This document shows, piece by piece, positions 53,081 through 60,310 of a stretch of DNA of 64,000 nt. Numbering within the stretch: position 1 is the first letter of the stretch; each line of letters opens with the position of its first letter. Location of the stretch: positions 248,001 to 312,000 of the forward strand of contig NZ_BBME01000010.1 in NCBI RefSeq assembly GCF_000971395.1, given 5' to 3'. The notes beneath the pieces are model-generated. The model ran no database searches. It saw only the letters and a list, made by a program, of their open reading frames with translations, and was not told where the DNA came from. The stretch comes from Demequina iriomotensis (lineage in GTDB: Bacteria > Actinomycetota > Actinomycetes > Actinomycetales > Demequinaceae). The position numbers and the translations under genes were made by a program.

Positions 53081-54514
53081 GTGCGGCACCTGCTTGCCAT
53101 CGCCTTGCTCGGGCTGAGCACCACGCTCGCCGCCGCCACCACCGACTCCGCCGGGTCGCTCGACAGCGTCATCGCGGCCGAGCTGCCCGGCTCGGGCGCG
53201 CCCGGAGTGGCGTACGCCGCGGTCACCGATGGCGTGATCTCTGAGGCCGGCGCACGCGGCGTCACCCGCGCCGGCTCCGAGACCGCGGTCACCGCCGACA
53301 CCCCGTTCTTGCTCGGCTCGATCTCGAAGAGCTTCACGGCGCTCGCGGTCATGCAGCTGGTCGAGGCGGCCCAGGTGGACCTGGACTCTCCGGTCGGCGA
53401 CCACGTCGACGTCCTCGCCGGCACCGCGGCCGGCGACCCGACGGTCCGCGAGCTGCTCAGCCACACGAGCGGGTTCTCGACGCTCCAGGGGAACACCTCG
53501 CGCACCGACCCGACCGGCGCGCCCGACGACCTCGCGGATGCGGTCGCGGCCCTCGCGGACGTCGCACCCGCGTACGAGCCCGGCACCCGGTGGGAGTACT
53601 CGAACACCAACTATCAGATCCTCGGCCGGCTGATCGAGGAGGTCGCGGGCACCGACTTCCAGACCTACGTCACCGAGCACATCCTCGAACCCGTCGGGAT
53701 GGAGGACAGCTTCGTCGCCGACGGGCAGGCGCACCCGGAGATCGCCGCTGGACACACCCCGTGGTTCTGGACCAAGCGTCCGCTCGCCGAGAGCACCACG
53801 GACCGCGTGACCGCGCCCCAGGGCGGCATCGTCGCCAGCGCCCGCGACGTCGCCCTCTACCTCGCGATGATGATGAACGGCGAGGACGACGTCCTCAGCG
53901 CCGACGGCAAGGCCCTGATGATGCGCCCCGCGAGCCCGACGTCGCCGTACTACGGGCTCGGCTGGTACGTCGACCCGTCCCATGGCACCGTGGGCCACAC
54001 GGGATCCACGCCGGGCAACGAGACCCAGGCCACCATGGTCCCTGCGAGGGACGATGCGGTGGTGGTGCTCGTCAACGCGGGCAGCGGCATCGGCTTCGGG
54101 GAGACGACGCAGCTGCGCAACGCCGTCACCGCGAGCGCGCTCGGCCTCGACTACAACGGCGAAGGGTCGCGCTGGAGCCAGAAGGCGTTGTTCCTGGGCC
54201 TTGCGCTGGCCCCGCTGATCTACCTGGTCAGCATCGTGTGGGCATGGCGCAAGCGCGCCGCCATCCGCGCCAAGTCCGGCATCGGCGGCCTGTTCAGCCT
54301 GTGGTTTCCGCTGCTCACCACCAGCGTCGCCGCCTGGGTGCTCCTGATCCTGGTGCCCGACCTCATGGGCGCACCGATCTCGACGCTGCGGGTGTTCCAG
54401 CCGGACCTGGCCCTCGCGATGATCGCGACGGCGGTGGGCGGCGTCGTGTGGGCCGCCTTCAGGCTCGCGGTCGCGTACAGCGGACGGTCTCGCGCGGTCC
54501 CGCGGTCCGGCTGA
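53081..54514 (+). CDS. Secreted beta-lactamase-fold serine hydrolase with membrane tail
   Basis: A 477-residue class C beta-lactamase/penicillin-binding-protein-like hydrolase. A signal peptide (RHLLAIALLGLSTTLAAA) directs export. The active site is S80-x-x-K83 (GSISKSF) with Y173-S-N175 and a HTG motif (VGHTGSTPG). The last 120 residues hold three or four membrane helices, an added domain seen in some actinobacterial members. The likely role is peptide or ester hydrolysis at the cell surface. The GTG has GGGGGGAG upstream. Divergent from the channel. Confidence 0.87.
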   Translation: MRHLLAIALLGLSTTLAAATTDSAGSLDSVIAAELPGSGAPGVAYAAVTDGVISEAGARGVTRAGSETAVTADTPFLLGSISKSFTALAVMQLVEAAQVDLDSPVGDHVDVLAGTAAGDPTVRELLSHTSGFSTLQGNTSRTDPTGAPDDLADAVAALADVAPAYEPGTRWEYSNTNYQILGRLIEEVAGTDFQTYVTEHILEPVGMEDSFVADGQAHPEIAAGHTPWFWTKRPLAESTTDRVTAPQGGIVASARDVALYLAMMMNGEDDVLSADGKALMMRPASPTSPYYGLGWYVDPSHGTVGHTGSTPGNETQATMVPARDDAVVVLVNAGSGIGFGETTQLRNAVTASALGLDYNGEGSRWSQKALFLGLALAPLIYLVSIVWAWRKRAAIRAKSGIGGLFSLWFPLLTTSVAAWVLLILVPDLMGAPISTLRVFQPDLALAMIATAVGGVVWAAFRLAVAYSGRSRAVPRSG

Positions 54515-54540
54515 GCGGCACGCTCACCGGTCGGACGGCG

Positions 54541-54975
54541 TCAGTCGCAGCCGCACGAGCCGGACGGTGTCCGCTCCTGCCAGCACACGTCGCACACGCC
54601 GTAGCTCTTGGGCGCGTCCGCGGCGACGGCGGGGATGATGCGCTTCTTGCTGCCCGGGCTCCCGCTCCTGGTGGTCACCGGATGATCGACCGCCCAGTTG
54701 ACCATCCCCTTGCCGTGCGTCTTGTCCCGCACGCGGTCGGGGAGGTCGGAGGCGGACACCGCCTCGACGCGTGAGCCGAACCACTCGGTCGAGCGCTTGC
54801 CGATGTGCAGCGGATGGAGCCCGTCCTCGCGGATCGCCTTGATGTAGCTCGACTTCACCTCGCAGTCGATCACTCCTGCTCGGCGGGCGATCTGCCTCAC
54901 CAGCGGCCTCGCCTCATCGGCGAGCTTGAACTGCTCCATGGCAGTCTCGAGGGCGGTCAAAGGGGCATCGTTCAC
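54541..54975 (-). CDS. Hypothetical protein with C-terminal Cys pair cluster
   Basis: A 144-residue soluble protein. The C-terminus has CDVCWQERTPSGSCGCD, four cysteines arranged like a small zinc ribbon. The middle is basic (RIIPAVAADAPKSYG). The start is a GTG with only AAAGG directly before it, so the exact start is uncertain. It is convergent with the serine hydrolase. No family recognised. Confidence 0.6.
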   Translation of the reverse strand: MNDAPLTALETAMEQFKLADEARPLVRQIARRAGVIDCEVKSSYIKAIREDGLHPLHIGKRSTEWFGSRVEAVSASDLPDRVRDKTHGKGMVNWAVDHPVTTRSGSPGSKKRIIPAVAADAPKSYGVCDVCWQERTPSGSCGCD

Positions 54976-55019
54976 CCTTTAGGGTCCCACGTGCGAACCG
55001 GGACCGCCGACCGGAGGCC

Positions 55020-57026
55020 CTAATCGAGGTCCCCCAGGTCGATCGACAGGTCCACCGCGGCCGGCGCGCTCAGCCCCGGCGGCGGCACCGGACGCATCGG
55101 CCGCGCGACCACGTGCGGCACCTCCTCGACCAGCCGCTCGGGCAGGCGGTTGAGGAAGTACGCGTCGTCGAGAGCATCGAGACCCGCCGGACCCATCCAC
55201 GCCCGCACCGGCGTGTGCGCGACGGTACGCGTCACCACCAGCCGGTCGCGCGCCCGGGTGAGCGCGACATAGAGCACGCGCCGCTCCTCCTCGACCTCCG
55301 CGACGTCGCCCAGCGACCGCGACGACGGATACGAGCCAGCCGACACTCCCGCGCAGAACGCCCAGTCCCGCTCGAGGCCCTTCGCCGAGTGCACCGTCGA
55401 CACGATGACGTGATCCTGCTGCGACTCCGGCTCCATCTCCGAGGTGAACACCGGCGACAGGATGTACTCCTCGATGAACTCGAGGATCGACGCACGCGAC
55501 GCCGCGAGCCGCTCGACATGGACCAGGTCGCGGGCGCGCGCCTCCCAGTTCTCGTTGCGGTACTTGTGCGCGAGCACCGGCTGGAGCATCGCCGCGGCCC
55601 TGCCCACCGCATCGTCCACGCGCCTCGCGGCGTCCTCGATCGCGTCCAGCCCGGCCGCCAGCCACGGAGGCATCCCCGCGAGCGCCGTGGCGCGCGCCTC
55701 GCGTGCGGAGGCCCCGCCCGACCGCGCCGACAGGAACGAGTCGAACGCCCGCGCGGCCGTCACGTCGCCGACCCGCGGCACCAGGGTGAGCAGGCGCATC
55801 CAGGCGACCTCGTCGTCGGGGTTGGCGACCACCCGCAGCGCCGCGAGCACGTCGCGCACATGGGCGCTCTCGAGCAGCTTCACTCCCCCGAAGAACACGT
55901 ACGGGATGTCGTTCTCGACCAACCGGGCCTCGATCGCGCGGCCGCTGTAGTTCGAGCGGACCAGGACCAGGTGCGTGGCCCACGGGAGCTCGTCGGCGCG
56001 GGCCTTGAGCAGCGACGCCGCGATGAACCCCGCTTCGTCCTGCGGGGTCTCGAAGCTGTGCAGCTCGGGCTTCGCCCCGCGACCGCGGACGGCGCGCAGC
56101 TTCTTGTCGTACCCGAGCGGCGACTCCTCGAGCAGCCAGTTCGACAGGTCGAGGATCTCCTGGGTCGAGCGGTAGTTGTCCTCGAGCTTGAGCACCCGCG
56201 CGCCGGGGACGCGCGAGGAGAACGAGTGGATCGACTCGAAGTCCGCGCCGCGGAAGCCGTAGATCGACTGAGCGTCGTCGCCCACGCAGTAGAGCTTGGT
56301 GTGCGGCACCAGCGGATCGAGGATGGTCCACTGCAGCGGGTTGGTGTCCTGCATCTCGTCGACGAGGACCTCGTCGTAGTGCGACCCCACCCACGCGGCC
56401 ACCGCATCGTCCGCGAGCCGCGCCGCGAACACCCGCAGGATGTCGTCGTACGTGAGGTAGCGGCGCTCGGCCTTGCGCTGCTCATAGGCGCGCACCGCCG
56501 CGCCGATCGCCTTCGCGTCGACGTCCAGGTCGGGCAGCTTGGCCTGGATGGCCGCGGCGAGCGTGCGCCGCGTGTTGTGCGCGAAGGACAGCACGTCGAC
56601 GATCTGCGCGGCCCGCAGCCCCTCGACCTTCTTGCCCCGCCCGAGCACGCCGCGCATCACCTGCAGCTGATCCTCGGCGTCGAGCACGCTCCAGCCCTCG
56701 TAGCCGAACACGTCCGGGGCGCCGCGCACCTCGCGCATGGCCCAGCCGTGGAACGTCATGGCGGCCACCTGGGACGATGCGCCGGCCAGGTCTCCCTGGA
56801 CGCGCGAGCGGATCTCGGCGGCGGCGCGGCGCGTGAACGTGATCGCGAGGATCCGCTCGGGCGGCACGCCCTGACGCAGCAGGTGCCGGATGCGCGCGAC
56901 GATCGTCGTCGTCTTGCCCGTCCCCGCGCCCGCGAGGACGAGATTGTGGCTCGCGCCGGTGAGCACCGCCTCGCGCTGTGCGTCGTTAAGGTGCGCCAGC
57001 ACCCCGTCGCCACCCGCCTCAGCCAT
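55020..57026 (-). CDS. UvrD/Rep-family DNA helicase
   Basis: Superfamily 1A 3'-5' helicase of 668 residues. It has Q-motif LNDAQREAV, Walker A GAGTGKTTT (33-41), LVDEMQDTNPLQ (Walker B), GDDAQSIYGFRG, and motif VI VALTRARDRLV. Length matches Rep/UvrD. The GTG inside GDGVLAHLND is an alternative start; the ATG at 57026 lacks a clear ribosome site. It probably serves in DNA repair or replication restart. It is on the same strand as, and downstream of, the TM2 gene. Confidence 0.9.
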   Translation of the reverse strand: MAEAGGDGVLAHLNDAQREAVLTGASHNLVLAGAGTGKTTTIVARIRHLLRQGVPPERILAITFTRRAAAEIRSRVQGDLAGASSQVAAMTFHGWAMREVRGAPDVFGYEGWSVLDAEDQLQVMRGVLGRGKKVEGLRAAQIVDVLSFAHNTRRTLAAAIQAKLPDLDVDAKAIGAAVRAYEQRKAERRYLTYDDILRVFAARLADDAVAAWVGSHYDEVLVDEMQDTNPLQWTILDPLVPHTKLYCVGDDAQSIYGFRGADFESIHSFSSRVPGARVLKLEDNYRSTQEILDLSNWLLEESPLGYDKKLRAVRGRGAKPELHSFETPQDEAGFIAASLLKARADELPWATHLVLVRSNYSGRAIEARLVENDIPYVFFGGVKLLESAHVRDVLAALRVVANPDDEVAWMRLLTLVPRVGDVTAARAFDSFLSARSGGASAREARATALAGMPPWLAAGLDAIEDAARRVDDAVGRAAAMLQPVLAHKYRNENWEARARDLVHVERLAASRASILEFIEEYILSPVFTSEMEPESQQDHVIVSTVHSAKGLERDWAFCAGVSAGSYPSSRSLGDVAEVEEERRVLYVALTRARDRLVVTRTVAHTPVRAWMGPAGLDALDDAYFLNRLPERLVEEVPHVVARPMRPVPPPGLSAPAAVDLSIDLGDLD

Positions 57027-57074
57027 GGCGACGAGTCTAGGCGGGGCCGCCGACACCCAGGTCGATGCGTGGGC

Positions 57075-57089
57075 GGGGCGGACCGCCCC
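57075..57089 (-). terminator. Short GC hairpin after the TM2 gene
   Basis: GGGGCGG-a-CCGCCCC sits at the very end of the TM2-domain gene on the minus strand, before the helicase gene. The one-base centre makes it a poor hairpin as drawn; inner bases would open into the loop. It could weakly separate the two genes. Confidence 0.3.
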
Positions 57090-57535
57090 TACAGCTGGCT
57101 GGAGTTGATGATCACGCTCACCACCACGAGCACGCCAGTGACGATCCACGCGACCACCTTGTGCTGGTCGTAGCCCGCGAGGCTGCGACCGTCGCGGTCA
57201 CGCATCGCGCCGGACAGGATGAGGATGATGTCGACGAGCGCCCAGATGCCCAGGCCGCCGAGGGTGAGGAGCTTGGCGATGCCGGTGCCGACCTTGCCCA
57301 GGTAGAAGCGGTCGACCCCCAGGAAGCCGAGGAAGTACGACAGCAGCCACGTCGCGACGAAGCTCTTCGAGCCCTCGCCCGCGGCGTACGGCGACGGCAT
57401 GGGCGCCTGACCGTAGGCGGGAGGCGCCGGCGGCAGCGGCATCTCGCCGTACGCGGGCGGCGCCGGCGGAGGCGGCACCGCGGGCATGGCGGGCGGGGTC
57501 GGCTGCTGGGCGCCGTACGGCTGGTTCTCTGACAT
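57089..57535 (-). CDS. TM2-domain membrane protein
   Basis: A 148-residue protein. A Pro/Ala/Tyr-rich cytoplasmic N-terminus ([13 protein letters not shown] repeats, about 15-55) precedes a TM2 domain: [31 protein letters not shown] is split over two helices with a conserved DRFYLG turn. A third helix ([17 protein letters not shown]) ends it. The role of TM2 proteins in bacteria is unknown. GAGGGGA is four bases upstream of the ATG. Confidence 0.85.
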   Translation of the reverse strand: MSENQPYGAQQPTPPAMPAVPPPPAPPAYGEMPLPPAPPAYGQAPMPSPYAAGEGSKSFVATWLLSYFLGFLGVDRFYLGKVGTGIAKLLTLGGLGIWALVDIILILSGAMRDRDGRSLAGYDQHKVVAWIVTGVLVVVSVIINSSQL

Positions 57536-57741
57536 CGGGGTCCCCTCGCATCGTGTGATCGGGCCGGCCGGCATCGGCAGGCGTCGCGCCGAACCTACCG
57601 GCACGGCGTTATCCGAGGCAAAACGCCATGCCGTGGATCACCGCGACGCGATGCGAGCCGTGCCCTCGCGTGCCACGGGCCGCGCGACCTACGCTGGCCT
57701 CGAGCATCCCTCGGCTCGGCGGCACGACCTGTGGAGCGTCC

Positions 57742-58083
57742 ATGACCGACGTCCGCGACCTCATCGACTTCGACACCCCGCACAACTACGCGGACCTGCT
57801 CGAGCGCACCTCGACGGCGCGCGACAGCGCCCACTGCACGCTGTGCGGGCTCGAATCCGAGCCGCTGCCGCCCATGCGCCTCACGCTCATCAAGTACCGC
57901 CAGGCCGGCAGCGACAAGGGCGCGAGCCGCCTCTACTGCGAGGTCCACCTCGCCCAATGGCGGGACGATGCGAGCGCGAGCCGCCGTCCAGGCCGCCGGG
58001 CCGCGGAACCTCCCGAGCAGAAGATCTGCCCGACGTGCTTCATGCAGATGCCGCTCACGGGCGGCTGCAACACCTGCGACTGA
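57742..58083 (+). CDS. Small CxxC...CxxH protein, family member A
   Basis: A 113-residue protein. The core is NYADLLERT, then CTLC, a Pro-rich hinge, and LYCEVHLAQW. A second possible zinc site follows at the C-terminus (CPTCFMQMPLTGGCNTCD). The core order (N-Y-A-D-L/V-L, CxxC, LxCxxHxxxW) recurs in the two genes at 59347 and 59716, so these are paralogues. GGAG lies five bases upstream. No domain name known to me. It is convergent with thymidine kinase. Confidence 0.7.
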   Translation: MTDVRDLIDFDTPHNYADLLERTSTARDSAHCTLCGLESEPLPPMRLTLIKYRQAGSDKGASRLYCEVHLAQWRDDASASRRPGRRAAEPPEQKICPTCFMQMPLTGGCNTCD

Positions 58084-58091
58084 GCGGGCGC

Positions 58092-58715
58092 TCAGAACAG
58101 GTGCGGCGCCGCACGGTCGGGCGCGCCGGCCGCCTGCACCGGGCCGACCTTCTCGAGGTAGCAGCGCCCGCACAGCGACTCGTACTCGGCCTGCTGGCCG
58201 TCGATCGCGACCTGGTCGCCGTGGCGCACGAACACGCCCTCGACGATGCGCGCGTTGAAGATCGCCTTCGACCCGCACCGGCAGATGGTCTTGAGCTCCT
58301 CAATGGAGTGCGCGATCTCGAGCAGGCGCAGCGAGCCCGGGAACGACCGCGTCATGAAGTCGCCCCGTAACCCGTAGCAGAGCACCGGCACGCCATAGCG
58401 GACGGCGACCTCGAACGCCTCGTCGACCTGCGCGGGCGTGAGGAACTGGGCCTCGTCGACGAACACCGCGTCGACCTGATCGAGCGGACGATGCGCCTGC
58501 AGGGTCTCGATCAACGACGCCTCGGCGTCGAGCACCACGTCGACCTTGCGGTCGACGCCGATCCGCGACGAGACCGACACCCCGGCCTTGGTGTCGATGC
58601 CGGGCTTGACCAGCACCGGGTGCTGGTCGCGCTCCTCGTAGTTGTACGCGGCCGTGAGCAGCAGGGCGGTCTTGGACGAGTTCATCGCCCCGTACCGGAA
58701 GTACAGCTTCGCCAT
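58092..58715 (-). CDS. tdk: Thymidine kinase
   Basis: A 207-residue type II thymidine kinase of the dTMP salvage pathway. Walker A-like AMNSSKTALLL, Walker B DAVFVDEAQFL, the lasso region and the zinc site CRCG...CGRC are all seen. The ATG at 58715 gives the common start MAKLYFRYGAMNS, with GGGGAGGG six bases upstream; an ATG two codons earlier is possible. The C-terminus is slightly extended. Confidence 0.94.
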   Translation of the reverse strand: MAKLYFRYGAMNSSKTALLLTAAYNYEERDQHPVLVKPGIDTKAGVSVSSRIGVDRKVDVVLDAEASLIETLQAHRPLDQVDAVFVDEAQFLTPAQVDEAFEVAVRYGVPVLCYGLRGDFMTRSFPGSLRLLEIAHSIEELKTICRCGSKAIFNARIVEGVFVRHGDQVAIDGQQAEYESLCGRCYLEKVGPVQAAGAPDRAAPHLF

Positions 58716-58914
58716 CGTCATCCCTCCCCTGCGCGCGACCGACTACCGGCACACGATAGCGGCGCGACGCGTCCGCCACGGCCGCCGCGGGCCCGGCACG
58801 CCGCCCACCAGGGCGTTCGCCCCGATGGTCATGAGCACCCTCGCAGGCATGGCATCCTCGTGCCTCGCATCGTGAACGGTCGGCAGCGTCGCCGGCAGGA
58901 AGGAGGGGGCGCGC

Positions 58915-59229
58915 ATGTCGCTCACCCGCACCGAGATCGCCCGCACCGGGCTCGAGCTCACCGCCAACCTCGAGAGGTCCGGGCTGTCGCGCGCGACGGC
59001 CGCGATCGACCTGGGGTTCAGCGAGCGCAGGCTCGCCGAGACGCTCGCCGTCGGCCCCGCGTCCGATCCCGTCGACGTGTGGCTGCTGCGCGACTACCTC
59101 GACCGCGCGATCCGCGAGCACGGCGACGAGCCCGCGCCGTGGAACGTCCTCACCGAGGCCGCCCACACCCAGGCGAGCAGGTGGTTCGCCCTGCGGGAGG
59201 CTCCGCGCGCACGCGACGAGGCGCGCTGA
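58915..59229 (+). CDS. DUF2316 family protein
   Basis: A 104-residue protein beginning MSLTRTEIARTGLELTANLE, with GLSRATAAIDLGFSERRLAE forming a probable helix-turn-helix and WLLRDYLDRAI after it. This matches DUF2316, a small family likely to bind [10 protein letters not shown] lies about six bases upstream of the ATG. It precedes the small Cys/His genes and could regulate them, though this is only by position. Confidence 0.8.
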   Translation: MSLTRTEIARTGLELTANLERSGLSRATAAIDLGFSERRLAETLAVGPASDPVDVWLLRDYLDRAIREHGDEPAPWNVLTEAAHTQASRWFALREAPRARDEAR

Positions 59230-59254
59230 CCGCCGCCCGATGACCCTCTCCCGA

Positions 59255-59298
59255 GGGACCTTCGCCCCTGTCGAACCCACCCCTTACGGACATAACGT
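59255..59298 (+). promoter_or_regulatory. DosR-like box and -10 element, small Cys/His gene B
   Basis: GGGACCTTCGCCCC at 59255-59268 with TAACGT at 59293-59298, centre-to-centre 34 bases, so the box lies near -43. The box sits between the stop of the DUF2316 gene and the ATG at 59347. It matches the boxes before the two hydrogenase genes in the first eight bases and the last two C positions. Confidence 0.55.
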
Positions 59299-59346
59299 AG
59301 TACCCGAGAACGCGCACGGGACCAGCACAGACGTCAGGGGGGCGAC

Positions 59347-59619
59347 ATGCACGACCTCACGGCGATGCTGGACGCCGCGACCCTCGACAACTACGCCGAC
59401 GTGCTCGTCCGCACGGGCCGGTGGCGCGATCGCGCGGCCTGCGACTACTGCCCGACCGACGAGCACGAGGTTCGCACCGAGGCCCTGTGGCGCCTGCGCA
59501 CCCCGCGCGCCGGGGGCGCCGCCCCGGTCGAGGAGCTGCTGTGCGCATTCCACGCGACGCAATGGCGCGCGACGGGCGCGGTATCGCGGGGCCGGCGCGG
59601 CAGCGCGACGACCGACTGA
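59347..59619 (+). CDS. Small CxxC...CxxH protein, family member B
   Basis: A 90-residue protein. The core is LDNYADVLVRTGRWRD, CDYC, TEALWRL and LLCAFHATQW, in the same order as genes A and C. Four putative zinc ligands (two Cys; Cys and His) suggest a small zinc-ribbon fold. The tail is basic. GGGGGG is about five bases upstream of the ATG. A DosR-like promoter lies 80 bases upstream, so hypoxia-linked expression is likely. Function unknown. Confidence 0.75.
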   Translation: MHDLTAMLDAATLDNYADVLVRTGRWRDRAACDYCPTDEHEVRTEALWRLRTPRAGGAAPVEELLCAFHATQWRATGAVSRGRRGSATTD

Positions 59620-59628
59620 CCCTGCGCC

Positions 59629-59670
59629 GGGACCAAGGCCCCGCCCGCGACTCGCAGCGCGCGCTAAGGT
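59629..59670 (+). promoter_or_regulatory. DosR-like box and -10 element, small Cys/His gene C
   Basis: GGGACCAAGGCCCC at 59629-59642 and TAAGGT at 59665-59670, centres 32 bases apart. It lies between gene B and gene C, giving gene C its own promoter rather than a shared transcript. Together with the other three sites this defines a common promoter plan. Confidence 0.55.
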
Positions 59671-59715
59671 GGCCGCTGCCCTGCTGACAACGACGTACAG
59701 GACTGGGAACCGAGG

Positions 59716-59970
59716 ATGATCGACGACACCGCGAACCGCACGGGCCTCACGCTCGACAACTACGCGGACCTGCTGGCGCTCGCGGGCGTGGTGCGCGCGA
59801 CCGCGCAATGCTCCTACTGCCCGCCCGACGCCGAGGCCGTCCCCGCGAACGCGCTGTACCTGCTCCATGACCGCTCCGGCGACACCGAGAACGTCGGCCT
59901 CATGTGCCCCGCGCATGCAGGCGAGTGGTGCAGCACGGGAGTGGTCGGAGTCGGCTCGCCGCTCACCTGA
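59716..59970 (+). CDS. Small CxxC...CxxH protein, family member C
   Basis: An 84-residue protein. The core is LDNYADLLALAGVVR, CSYCPPD, ALYLLHD and LMCPAHAGEW, parallel to genes A and B. It is shorter at the C-terminus, ending soon after the CxxH motif. GAGG abuts the ATG, so initiation may use the GGGAA a few bases earlier. Its own DosR-like promoter is upstream. Function unknown. Confidence 0.72.
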   Translation: MIDDTANRTGLTLDNYADLLALAGVVRATAQCSYCPPDAEAVPANALYLLHDRSGDTENVGLMCPAHAGEWCSTGVVGVGSPLT

Positions 59971-60067
59971 GACGCGCCGCCCGTCGCCGCCCGAGCCGGC
60001 GCGAACCGTCCGCGCGCCGCGCGCCCACTCTCCCGCCGCGCTTCCCTGCATACCCCTGTCCGCGGCC

Positions 60068-60247
60068 CTCCGCATTTTCATGCACGATGCGACGGCCGGC
60101 TCGGGAGGCGACACCTGTCATTCGGGGCCAGTCGCCGCCGTACGGCTGCGCTGGCCCCACGAGGCGCACTCCAGCACCGTCGGCGCCCCCTCCCGCCCCC
60201 TCCCGCCCCGCTCCGCTCCGCGTCGCAAGATGCATGAAATCGCGGAG
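60068..60247. repeat. 180-base structured element with inverted ends
   Basis: The end at 60068-60094 (CTCCGCATTTTCATGCACG...) is an inverted copy of 60221-60247, 22 of 27 bases the same. Both ends match the TTCATGC/GCGAC repeat found at 15110-15205. Inside is a strong imperfect hairpin at 60124-60158 (arms GGGGCCAG and CTGGCCCC, inner GCCG/CGGC), then C-rich short direct repeats. It fills most of the gene-free gap 59971-60310 before the MFS gene. A MITE-like or REP-like element, or a structured leader, are possible. Confidence 0.6.
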
Positions 60248-60310
60248 CACCGTGATGGGACACGCGTGACCACCTGATGCGCGCATCGTGCACGGACGTA
60301 GCCTGGCCGC

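Noticed and set aside
158-56412. GGACGATGCGG as an FtsK-orienting (KOPS) or Chi-type polar signal
   Set aside because: Orientation is nearly even (9 plus, 11 minus) within one 64 kb arm, while KOPS and Chi are strongly skewed. Not excluded if the window spans the terminus.
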